Assembly (NCBI RefSeq): GCF_963675165.1
Contig: NC_087377.1
Coordinates: 7,209,122-7,273,121, forward strand
DNA: 64,000 nt
From: Halichondria panicea
Taxonomy: Eukaryota; Porifera; Demospongiae; Suberitida; Halichondriidae
Reading direction: 5' to 3'
The notes under the pieces were generated by a model. That model ran no database searches and had not been told where the DNA came from. It saw only the letters and a program-made list of their open reading frames with translations. The position numbers and the translations under genes are program-made. This document shows, piece after piece, positions 24,559 to 34,382 of this stretch (its first letter is position 1; each line of letters opens with the position of its first letter).

Positions 24559-24702
24559 TGCACACTTATGTGCGCAGACAGTAGAGTAATCCGTTGAGTA
24601 GTCTTCGCAACTTGTTCTTGCACACTTTCGTGGGCACCAATTAGGACAGTAGAGTGATCCGTTGAGTAGTCTTCGCAAACTTGCTTTTAGACTTCCGATT
24701 CC

Positions 24703-24721
24703 AATCCGGTTCGAAGGACCA
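24703..24721 (-). promoter_or_regulatory. Primer binding site, tRNA-Tyr type
   Basis: Plus-strand AATCCGGTTCGAAGGACCA equals the 3' end of a eukaryotic tRNA-Tyr with one mismatch from the common CCGGCTCGAAGGACCA form. It directly abuts the 5' LTR on the minus strand, as expected for the minus-strand DNA primer. Confidence 0.8.
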
Positions 24722-24916
24722 TGTAAATAATCAGAATTCACTCTTACTTAACCGTTCAAACTGTTATTATTTTCGTTATACTACAGGATTCAATTAGATT
24801 GACTCTTGTTCATCTTTCATTCATTTCTCACAACATGTGTCTGATCATGTGATTACAATACTGATGACATAATGTGTAGTGACACAATAACTAGTAAGAT
24901 AACATAATTTCCAACA
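24722..24916 (-). repeat. 5' LTR of BEL/Pao element
   Basis: 195 bp, TG...CA on the plus strand, followed at 24917 by the target duplication AGCC. A tandem pair of ATCCGTTGAGTAGTCTTCGC blocks lies in the leader just inside it (about 24580-24680). Confidence 0.92.
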
Positions 24917-24920
24917 AGCC

Positions 24921-25704
24921 ACAGCTTCACAGGAGACAAGTATTTGTTAAAATTAATACGGAAACAAACTAGTAAACAAACTAGTTTACGGTATAGTTTT
25001 ACAAAGGTTTACTAAAGTATATTGAGTCACCATCGACTATCGTCTGAGATGTATAATTCTTGAACGCTCTTATGAATATTGGGGGGCGAAGCCATTCGTA
25101 CTGCACAATCCAATCTCTTCTGCACAAACAAAGATTCCGTCATCACAAAGACAATAATATTAAACGCCGATAAAATTACACTCACTGTTGCAAGTATTGA
25201 TGAGTGATATGCCCAAGTGTCCAGCCAAGTACCAAGCATGAACATCATAGCCACAAACGATTGCTACTATGACTATGATGGCAATGATTAAGCCAGCCAG
25301 AACAAACATATTCATTTCTAATATCTGGTGTTGATTGACTTGCCAGAAATTTTTGAGGCTGGAGTTGCAACACTTTCTCCGCTGATAGACAGACGATGGC
25401 AGAACCAAAAGTCACAAGACCAAGCATGCAATTGCGCAACTCAATATGTACCGTATCAGAGGCCGGATACAAGACAAAGTTTACCATGGGCGTTTAAACG
25501 AGATGGGCGTTTAATCAAGTAAATAATATGGCGCCGAACTGATTTCTTCGCTCTAATTTTGAGCTATTTATCCTGCAATTTGAACCTGGCCACCACTCTA
25601 ACTGAAGCTCCATCTAAAGCTTGCTTAATTTTCTCTGTTTTATTTGTGTGGTATCTAGACTTTTACAGTGACCCTACAATAGCTCGATCTTGTAGATTAT
25701 CTCT
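24921..25704. other. Unassigned stretch with minus-strand hydrophobic frames
   Basis: No supported gene. A minus-strand hydrophobic run (LAGLIIAIIVIVAIVCG, about 25265-25320) and another near 25150 could be TM relics of a receptor tail on the opposite strand. No splice-consistent model was found. A CGTTTAAACGAGATGGGCG repeat near 25490 recurs inverted near 27780 and 28260. Confidence 0.35.
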
Positions 25705-25710
25705 CTCTCT

Positions 25711-26571
25711 GCAGTTATTCTGGTTATTGTGGTCATTGTTTTCATTGTGATAATTCTCATCGTTATTGTGTGCTTGGTACAGAAAGGCAAACGAGGGAGC
25801 AAGGTGTTGCATTCCAGCTACAATCATTGTCAATTAGAAAGATAATATACATGATGATGTACGGTATGTTAGTCTAAGAATGTGCTGATCTGTTTCACTA
25901 CCGTATAGCGGGTAATTTTCGTGGGCAAGCTGACCTCCACGAAATTTTAACATAGGCGTGGCTTACCGGAACGTAGGAATGCAGCGCGGCCACAAGACTA
26001 AACGAATCATAAAAACCACCGATTTTCGAGTTGAACGAAGTTTTTACCCCACGAAAATTACCCGCTATACAGTACTATGTGATAAGCATATTATATTACC
26101 ATGAATTCACAATGGTACTATACTCCCATAGTACATTTTAGAGAGGTGGTAGGTTATAATTTGTATTATCTGTTTAGCAACAGTTTGTATTGAAATCACA
26201 TTCGTGAACTTTACTACTTTATACAGTGATTCTCAGGGAATATCAACAAACACAGCTTCCCATGAATTGGTGAGTGATTGCATCACCTGTGTGTATGTGT
26301 AGGGTTATTCAAACTCCCTGAATTTGCATTGTGTGCCTTGCCGAGTTGCAACACATGCTCTGCATGTGTTTTGACAGTATTGTAATAGCTATAGGTGGTT
26401 TTAAGCTACATTTGTAATAGTACCTACTGTGTGTTTTGGCTTTCTATTCTTAGGTACAACATCCTGTATTTGCCCAATTAACCCAAAACCCGTGTACACA
26501 TCCTGTATGTGGGTCACCTGTATCGATCACTGTCATTATGTATGGCATGGTGACAGTTTCTTGCTGGTACT
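25711..26571 (+). CDS. Possible receptor fragment: TM exon and short downstream exons
   Basis: After an acceptor (CTCTCTGCAG) comes a strong TM stretch (VIVVIVFIVIILIVIVCLV) followed by basic KGKRGSK, open to a stop at 25849. Two small splice-bounded candidates follow: about 26226-26270 (encodes DSQGISTNTASHEL) and about 26455-26571 (VQHPVFAQLTQNP, ending at a stop). No extracellular exons are evident, and I could not fit one consistent phase model. Possibly the 3' part of a different single-pass receptor related to the tail exons at 28.4-29.5 kb. Confidence 0.4.
25901..26072. mobile_element. CCGTATAGCGGG-type MITE
   Basis: TA on both sides, ends CCGTATAGCGGGTAATTTTC and inverse. An opposite-orientation copy with the same interior is at 50852-51030. 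Confidence 0.8.
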
Positions 26572-26846
26572 GATAAGTTATCTGTTTACATAATTATCTC
26601 GCCACTTGGAATATAGTTAGGGGCGTGCTTTAGAGAAAAAGTGGGCCACTTTCGCGTACATGTACTTTATAACTCAGGTCCTTCTCATGATTAATGTACA
26701 CCCTAGCTGATTAAGTTGTTTACACTAACTGGCTACATGTAGTGCATATACCCTCTCCTAATCAGTAGTTCGGTGTTCCCACGGTACACATGCAGACCCA
26801 GTGTAGCGTACTGCTTTGTGGGGGCTGAGTTTTGAATTCACACATA

Positions 26847-27272
26847 CCGTATAGCAGGTATATTTCGAGGGTATACATTTTCGCGGATGGACCTCTACAA
26901 AGGATTTTGCGGATTTTATTTTCGTGGTCTGAGTTCCAGCCTTTTGGCGCATGCGCACATCAACATGCAGCTGTACCTCCACACCGTTAGCCTCGAATCC
27001 AGGCCTAGCCTGAATGAATCAGTGAGGCACTATGTCCTCCACCTCTAGCAGAACGTTTGCTGTTCAGACCATGGTCAGGGGATACAGTAGACGTAGAGCA
27101 AGCTAGCTGGCTATACCGGTGTCCTTGTCTCTAGATTCCTTTTTCTTTCCTCTTATTGTCGATAGGTGTGGTCAATAATACTGAACACGCCTACTTTTAT
27201 AATTTTCGTGGTACAGGCTCAATCCACGAAAACCGCGAACATTTATACCCTCGAAATATACCCGCTATACGG
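26847..27272. mobile_element. CCGTATAGCAGG-type MITE with internal insertion
   Basis: TA-flanked inverse ends CCGTATAGCAGGTATATTTC and GAAATATACCCGCTATACGG. A TAGCCTCGAATCCAGGCC fragment interrupts the interior near 26990. Confidence 0.7.
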
Positions 27273-28030
27273 TAATTACACATGCATAATTATACAGTCG
27301 TGTTCTAATAATGATGTGTTGTCTACAGAACGTGAGTGCCATGCACTCGAAATGAAGTTATAGCACTCTACGATGTCGCCCGCCCTGCTCTGGAATGCAT
27401 CACAGCTGACACTGACAATACACTTCCACCAGGTTATGACGTTGTGTGTAAAGAAAACATGTGTCTGGCAGTTGTACGTACGTAGCAGTGATTCTAGGTA
27501 AGTGAAAGAAGCAGGAAACCTTCTGCTTGAACAATTCATGACATTGTTTATAATACAACAGTGGGAAAGTACATGTACTAGTCTGTGTCACAATGTCCTC
27601 TAGCTGTACTGTACTGTACTGTACTGTTATGTCACGTACAATTTTAACATAAATTCATGTATTAATTGTGTGTCAGTGTAATTATAGAGACAGGAAGTAG
27701 CTAAAAATAACATATTCTGTGTACACATCAGTTACTGAATTAAATACATACATGTATATACCGTACTTGATTAAACTCCCATCTCGTTTAAACACCCAGG
27801 GTAAAAGCTCTGTCTTTGTCAATAAACGCCCATCTTAAATACGTACTTGGGCGTGGAGCTGAAGTAGCCACGTGGCACCAGTTGCAAGCATGGCAGCAAA
27901 GAATAGATACTGTTTATGATATAGATACCGACACACAGAGGGAGAAACACACCAACTTAAGATTGAGAGCTGAGAGCTGTGGCAGCAGCCAATAATAACT
28001 GCTACTGTGCAAGAATTTGAAGTAGACATA

Positions 28031-28228
28031 CCGTATTACTAGAATATTTTGCGGGGGGGGGGTTGCAAATGAGCCAAATCAGCAGAAAATTTGACCCTTT
28101 GCAATCTAACTATTGCACTCTGGAAAGGATCGTGTGTGTAATAATTTAGGTTTTGCGATTTTATTGTTCAACCCTCGCAAAGTTCACATAATTATGTTTA
28201 ATGCTCGCAAAACATTCTAGTAATACGG
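28031..28228. mobile_element. CCGTATTACTAGAA-type MITE
   Basis: TA on both sides, inverse ends CCGTATTACTAGAATATTTTG and CAAAACATTCTAGTAATACGG, with a G9-10 run inside the left end. Confidence 0.8.
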
Positions 28229-28372
28229 TAACAATAAACGCCCGTTTCAAATAAGCGCCCATCTCGTTTAAACGCCCTCTACAGATGTTGCTAGGAGATA
28301 AACGCAGTATACACACGGCTATTCAGTTAACACCCCACCCACTCCCACACAGCACCAGTACATGCTGGTAGA

Positions 28373-29524
28373 ACACAAACCAGCCAGCAATGATGCCAAG
28401 GTGAAGGACTCATCCAAGGTCATCTACTCTGAGGTAGACAAGGACAAACTCGTACCAGTCGTCCCACCACCAGGTACTAGTGTGTATACAATGAATGCTC
28501 TGAAACAAACTTAATTGCATGGGACAGTATACAGTGGAGCCCCTGAATGATGACCTATTCAATCCTTCAACATTTGGCTAAGGTGTCAAGTAGAGTCCGT
28601 GTACTGTATATACATGTACACTGACTATTATATGTGGGAGAGTAAATTTTGGGGGTAGTGCTTACTTTATAGTAGTAGTTTGTTTCTATACATGCATACA
28701 TGTACATATACGTTTCAGTTAATTCCCCAACCCAAGTGGAGACAGTTGACAGCTTCGTGTGTGTACATGTACTGTAGCACCAAAACTTTGCTGTTAGTTT
28801 TCGTAACTAGTTGGACTACTTTCATCATGAGAGGCCAGATATCTATGTACATGTACATATAATTATGTTATGCCTTGTCCTATAGTTGCCAAAACACAAG
28901 GGCAGTACATTCCTGTAGAGACCAAGCCAGCCAGAGTGCTACCGAGGTGATGGACTCAACCAAGATCATCTATGACGTGGTGGACAAGGAAAAACTGAAA
29001 CCAGTCCACCTGAACGACCCACCTGGTACGTCACTGTTATCCACTCTGAATATACCCTTTGACCTAATTCCTACCTACCTACTTATTCTTTGGAAATGTT
29101 TGAGCGTCTTTATCCCAATGCTCATTCCCTTAATCCCACCTACTGACTAAACGGAAAATGAATCTCAAAACTAAACAAACCTATCGCCTCTCGTGCAACA
29201 ATTACTTGAAATTATTGTTTAGGGTGTCTTATCAATATTCCCTACCATAATATTATGATTTCCTTTGGTACCCGATGTGTCTTGTTGACTTCTTGCATTA
29301 AGATTTCTTGGAGGAAATTTTTCTCTTATTTGTTTGATTGGAGTTCACTGTTAATTGGAGGACATTTTCCCTTATTTGGCCTTTATAATTCACTGTTCTA
29401 GTATGACCGGTAATTATGTGTAGTATGTGCATGAAACTAAGTCTCAACCGTCTCTCCTCTCCAGCTCTTCCACCACGACGCCCTGTCACCAACACTGAAG
29501 AGCTGCACACAGAGAAGACACTAG
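28373..29524 (+). pseudogene. Cytoplasmic-tail exons with ITIM-like tyrosines
   Basis: Exons about 28373-28473, 28901-29025 and 29465-29524, each with AG/GT borders. The first encodes VKDSSKVIYSEVDKDKL and a PPP end; the second the related VMDSTKIIYDVVDKEKL and a PPG end; the third a basic proline-rich ALPPRRPV segment. VIYSEV and IIYDVV fit the ITIM form (I/V/L/S)xYxx(I/V/L). The exons are diverged tandem copies. In the second, a one-base loss between the conserved start (QYIPVETKPA) and MDSTK puts the halves in different frames, so it may be decayed or I may have the exon start wrong. The membrane part could be the TM exon at 25.7 kb. Confidence 0.45.
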
Positions 29525-29721
29525 GTGTGTGGTTAGTGTACTTACGTGTGGTTAGTGGCCTCTAAAAGCATTTCGTTGCCCAATTTTCGCAGAATGAACT
29601 ATATACTAAAGCCACGCTTTTAATATTTGCACATTATACCAATTAAAGAACAATTTTCGTGGACTTAATTTTCGTGTAGGATTGCTAACCCACGAAATCC
29701 GCGAAAATTTCGCGCTATACG

Positions 29722-30345
29722 GTATCTTCTAATTTATCGGACACTCTTCTAGGCAATTTTCGTTGTTCTAATACAACGGACACTTTGGTGGCTATATAGT
29801 ATTACATTTTTCTTCTAACTATCCGGACAATACCCTGAAATTTAGTGGACATTCCAAACACCGTAGCTTTATATAGCCGGCCAGTAAGAGTGCTGCTGTT
29901 AGATAGCTTTGACGATTAGCTATAGTTTTAGATAGCTAGGGCAACTATACAACATTGGTTCCAGAGGCAGGCCGGATAACTGAATATGCATACCGGATAA
30001 TCGAATAGATAAACCACGGCTTGATCCACCCATTTTATTGATAAACAGCAGTGCCACATGGTTGTCTGCGCATGCGCAGAAGATAAGCAGGCCTGTCTCC
30101 ATAGTAACAGTTGCAACGCGCATGCGCATTTAAGGGACATGCCCATTTTCTGATTAAAAAGAAAATTGCCAAGCCGAATAATCAAATAGATAAACCATAA
30201 AATAATATGGAGGGCCGGATAATCGAGGTTCTACTGCATGTATTCAGTCGCACACTGTTCTATTAAATTTAGCTAGCAATTGCATACTTGTTCCGGACAC
30301 TTCGCATGCTCTATAAAACAGACAATTTTCTTATTTTTTTGCTGT
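29722..30345. mobile_element. CTTCTAATTTATCGGACA-type element split by a pogo-like MITE
   Basis: Its left end matches 31207-31585 (ACGGTATCTTCTAATTTATC). It is interrupted at about 29940-30236 by a pogo-like MITE that lost its left terminus and ends GAGGTTCTACTG. Confidence 0.6.
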
Positions 30346-31206
30346 CAAAATTGGCAATAAATTATAACATAATTATGCGGCAATAGATTTTTGTGTATAG
30401 TACATAGCATATCCGATCTGTGGCTTCAGTTTTTGCGAATCAGTCAGATGACATTGCTTTTGCACGAACTATGATTGGTCATACCAATTTCGGTAATCAG
30501 AACATCGTTGGTTCGCATTTTACCAGTCCCCTTTCCTATGTAGATGTATAGGACTGGCCATGCAGCGAGTATACTAATACATTGTGGGACCAGCAGTAGC
30601 TCCAAGTTGCATGACTATAATTATATATAGCTGTATAAACGCTCGTTTTAGCATAGATTATAAAAACTTTCTTCTATATACTGTTTATCAGATTATGTAC
30701 TCGATGTACTGTACTTGTGTTCATATATTTAATGCATACATGTAAAAGGTGGCAGTTTGTCTCTACGACATGTGTGCTAAATATTTCCTTGCATGTACGC
30801 ATGCATGGTATACTGGAAATGTACAGAATTAATACATTGTTCGCTCGCTATATGCAGGTGCCGAGTTGCTCCAGTGCTCATCATCAGTGATAGTATAGTG
30901 TTTAACTGACACGCATACAGGGAGAATAACAACAACGCAACAAATCAATCAATAGTTGATGTATTGTAATTACAGCGCCACCATAATTACTTTTTAGTAT
31001 ATAACAAGTCGAACTGAAGAAACAATTTTTAGGGTCCTAAAAAACGCGAGCAGCTCATTTTTTCTGGCGCTTATAAAAAGGTGTTTTTGTGATGCCAATT
31101 AAGGCATGCATGCAGTTGTCTTCATTATGCGCATGCATTTATTTTCATTCAAATTGTGTACCTCTCCACTCCAAGGTGCAGGTTCAACATGTGGCAGTTA
31201 CAGTGT

Positions 31207-31585
31207 ACCGTATATCTTCTAATTTATCGGACAGCAAAAAATAATTATTTTGGAAATTGTCCGGGTATAATTGGAACAGATCATGCGAAGTGTCCGGAAT
31301 AATTAGAACAAGCAAGCAGCTGCTGCGAGCTAGCTAAGTTAAAAAGAACAGTGTGCGACCGAATAGTTGCACTAGCTATCTAAAACTAGCTACTCAAAGC
31401 TATCTAACTGCAGCACTCTAAGTCTTACTTGCCGTCTATGAATGTAACTCCAAGATATTGTCCGGATATTTAGAACGAATGTAATATTAAAGCACTGGAG
31501 TGTCCGTTGTATTAGAACAGTGAAAATTGCCCAAAAGAGTGTCCGGGGTAATTAGAAGTGTCCGATAAATTAGAAGATATACGGT
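31207..31585. mobile_element. TIR element, ACCGTATATCTTCTAATTT ends
   Basis: Full-length copy with about 27-bp inverse ends (ACCGTATATCTTCTAATTTA and its complement). No coding region in 379 bp. Confidence 0.8.
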
Positions 31586-31797
31586 ATCCAGTCTATATAG
31601 AGAGTAGAATACTAAAAATGTGTGAGTATAGTTGTACTTAAATGTAAATATCTTATGATTGGAACATTCTACCTACTGCTGATACCATTGTGCATGTAGG
31701 TGAATGAATAAGCTACAACATATCCAAAATTTGTTTCCATGACAACATAAGGTGGTGGGTTTGTGGTAATTAATAAAACAGTAAAACAATTGTTATA

Positions 31798-32090
31798 CAG
31801 TATAGAACCTCGATTATCTGGCCCTCCATTATCCGGAACCTCGATTATCCGGCTTGGCAGTTTTTAGATTAAATAATTCAGAAAATGGGCGTGTCCCTCA
31901 AATGCGCATGCGCGGTACGCTGTTACCATGGAGACATATCTTCTGCGCATGCGCAGACAACCATGTGACACTGCTGTTTATCAATAAAGTGGGTGGATCA
32001 AGGCGTGGTATATCTATTCAATTATCTGGTATATTCACTTATCCAGCCTGCTTCTGGAACCAAGGTGTCCGGATAATCGAGGTTCTACTG
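31798..32090. mobile_element. Intact pogo-like MITE, 293 bp
   Basis: TA on both sides, left CAGTATAGAACCTCGATTATC, right GGATAATCGAGGTTCTACTG. The best full-length copy of the family in the window. Confidence 0.8.
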
Positions 32091-32205
32091 TAGTGGGTAA
32101 TCGGTTAGGGAGAGAAAAGGCCAACGGTTTCCGGCTAAGGTATGGGACTTTTTTACAATATCTATTGATTGTTTGGCTATCTTATGAAAGGTTCGATCAA
32201 GAGTG

Positions 32206-32640
32206 CATAAGAAGAGAAGAGTGTCGAACTACTGATACTTCTACACAAACACGTACTGTACACAAAGTAACATGACTCACACATGATAAAGTATTGTAAA
32301 TTTACTAGTAATCTCCTAGTAAATGTTAACCGTGACGTTTTTAGGGGTGTGGTAATCGAACAATTCTAGCGAGTTGTTCGCGTTCAACGTTCAGAGCTTG
32401 TGGAGCTGCTCACTGGACACTGATAGGAGACGATCTCTTCACAAAAATCATCTAAATAGAGACAATAGTCGAGTTGATCCTCTTCACTGGCACTCTTTAC
32501 TCACTATTAACAACTTCTGTGCGTTGCGTAATTATGTGCAAACGTCATCAATTGCGAGTTGCTCACGTGCGATTGACACGATGTCACGTTACTTTGTGCA
32601 CAGTGTTTGTGCAGTAGTTCAACACTCTTCTCTTCTTATG
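32206..32640. repeat. Foldback with about 60-bp arms
   Basis: CATAAGAAGAGAAGAGTGTCGAAC at 32206 and following has its near inverse ending at 32640. Arms contain CACAAAGTAACATGA and inverse. Direct CGGTTAGGGAGAGA blocks lie just outside (32101, 32709). Confidence 0.65.
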
Positions 32641-33248
32641 ATGTTGCTTAAAATTAATATCTACACATCCTCCACAGTGCTCAAAATTGCTAGTTTTTAG
32701 TGCCGTTTCGGTTAGGGAGAGATTTGAAAAAGGTCTTACGGCTAAGGTCCAAAAATTACACAGAGTAAGCTTGAATAAATTGTCTAACTTTTGATATGAA
32801 AAATTTGTCCAGAAATACTTTAGTTCCGGAGATAATTGATGTTAGACTCTACATACATTTTTACGATCGCCCCCATTATCACCTAAAATTATTTCTCACT
32901 ATAACAATTTTTGGAAACTATTTTTGAAGCAGCTTATTCTTTTACCTATACAATGGTATCAGCGCAATTTCTTAGAAATGTTCCATTCTTGAGATACGTA
33001 CAACTACTCACCTTTTGTTCTACTCTCTACACTGGATGCACTGTACGTATACCATGCATTACAATGTCTTGTTGCCCAGCGAGTGGGCAGATGGGCAGAG
33101 GATTGCACTGCATTGTATGGATTATATGCACTTGCACTGTGTGTAAATGCAGTAGATTTTGCGACTACTTTTGAAAGAAATCTACTTTTGAGACTTATGC
33201 CCCACCATCCCACCCAATAACTCATGTGGTCCCTTTTATAGGCTACTA

Positions 33249-33839
33249 CAGTAGACTCTCGTTAATCCGGTCACCCTTGGGACCATGCAGCTTGGCCGGA
33301 ATAGCGAGGTGGCTGTAGCTCAGGAAATAGCCGCGGCTTAAAACGACCTTACCTTGAATCTAATGACTACTTTTGCGGTTATAATGAAGGATATGAATCA
33401 TTCTGTTCTCTATTTAAGTGTAATCCAATTCTATTTGCTAAACCACACCCAAAACGTCATATCCGGCCGTAATATACGTATAAAAAATTACCTTGTTTGG
33501 GACAGCCAGCACTGTACTGGCCGGTAAACGGAATAGCGAGTGGCCGTACTTTAGGATGAGTTTTGTGCAGTAAACATAATTATAGCTAGCATTCCGTGCC
33601 AAGCCAAATGCATGGCCGGTATATCGAGGTGGCCGTACTTCAGCAGGGTGTCATACAGGGGGGAAAGGGGGGATATCCCCCCCCCTTTCAATTATGACTG
33701 AGTGTCCATAGCTGGGTATTGAAATAACGGTTGACCTTTTTTTAGCAACATTTTCTGGTTACTTTTCTCATTTCCCCCCTCTACTTCAAAATCCTGTATG
33801 ACACCCTGTTCAGAGAGCCGGAATAGTGAGAGTCTACTG
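33249..33839. mobile_element. CAGTAGACTCTCGTTAATCC TIR element
   Basis: Inverse ends CAGTAGACTCTCGTTAATCC and GAATAGTGAGAGTCTACTG. An internal unit (GGCCGGAATAGCGAGGTGGC) recurs. A nested element occupies 33644-33808. A remnant of the same family abuts the Ig exon of gene E (52325-52380). Confidence 0.7.
33644..33808. mobile_element. CAGGGTGTCATACAGG MITE with 5-base TSD
   Basis: Inverse ends CAGGGTGTCATACAGG and CCTGTATGACACCCTG, flanked by TTCAG on both sides. The empty site (ACTTCAGAGAGCC) can be read in the related remnant near 52350. Confidence 0.8.
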
Positions 33840-34382
33840 TGCCTAGTTGTGGGAACAAAACCTAAGAATTTACTAAGAAATTCCAAAACTAATGAATACA
33901 CAAAATTCCACTCAAAACACATGACAATTTATAGGGGGAAAATTGACCAATCAGAAGAATTTAACGTCGATCATTGGACAACAAGTTAGTAATTGCAGGT
34001 GCCCTCGTGTAACACGCCATATATTTGCACTGGAGCAATAATTATAATGCCCTCGGCTGGGCAATAACTAATACATGGGTAAAGTGTCTGCAAGGTACAC
34101 TTTTCAATAATAATTATATTGCTGCTAGAAAATATCTGTTTCAATTGGGTGCCAGCGGAGCCTCGATCTAATATAATTATATATAGGTCACAATTATGAA
34201 AACACCCACTAGATTTAGATGGGCGTGGCCAACGAGACGCTGCTCTGAAAAAAGACTACATGTACACAAATTATGTGACCTATATATTAGAGGCTCTGCT
34301 GGCACCCAATTGAAACACTAAAGTGTAAAGTTTACAATGTTGAGCTAAAAATTATAAAAGTGTAAAGTTTTACAATGTTGAG

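Larger units (their letters stand above)
18751..24916 (-). mobile_element. BEL/Pao LTR retrotransposon, complete but with frame breaks
   Basis: 195-bp LTRs (18751-18945, 24722-24916) start TG, end CA and look identical. The 4-base target duplication is AGCC (18747-18750, 24917-24920). On the minus strand the order is LTR, tRNA-Tyr-type primer site, Gag with zinc knuckles, aspartic protease, RT, RNase H, integrase, polypurine tract, LTR. That order and the protein families (DUF1759, DUF1758, Peptidase_A17-type pol, DUF5641) are those of BEL/Pao. The coding part lies in three successive frames, so this copy is probably defective although recent. Confidence 0.93.
29525..34382. other. Transposon-rich intergenic block upstream of nothing recognisable
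   Basis: No coding exon was supported. It contains MITEs and foldbacks listed separately: about 29722-30345 with a nested pogo-like piece, 31207-31585, 31798-32090, 32206-32640 and 33249-33839 with a nested 33644-33808. The remainder is AT-rich, with an inverse pair around 34145-34180 and 34270-34315 (GGTGCCAGC...GAGCC). Confidence 0.55.

Noticed and set aside
25027..25487. Minus-strand hydrophobic frames as a multi-pass protein
   Set aside because: Overlapping frames, no splice-consistent model, no homology signal. Kept only as a note.
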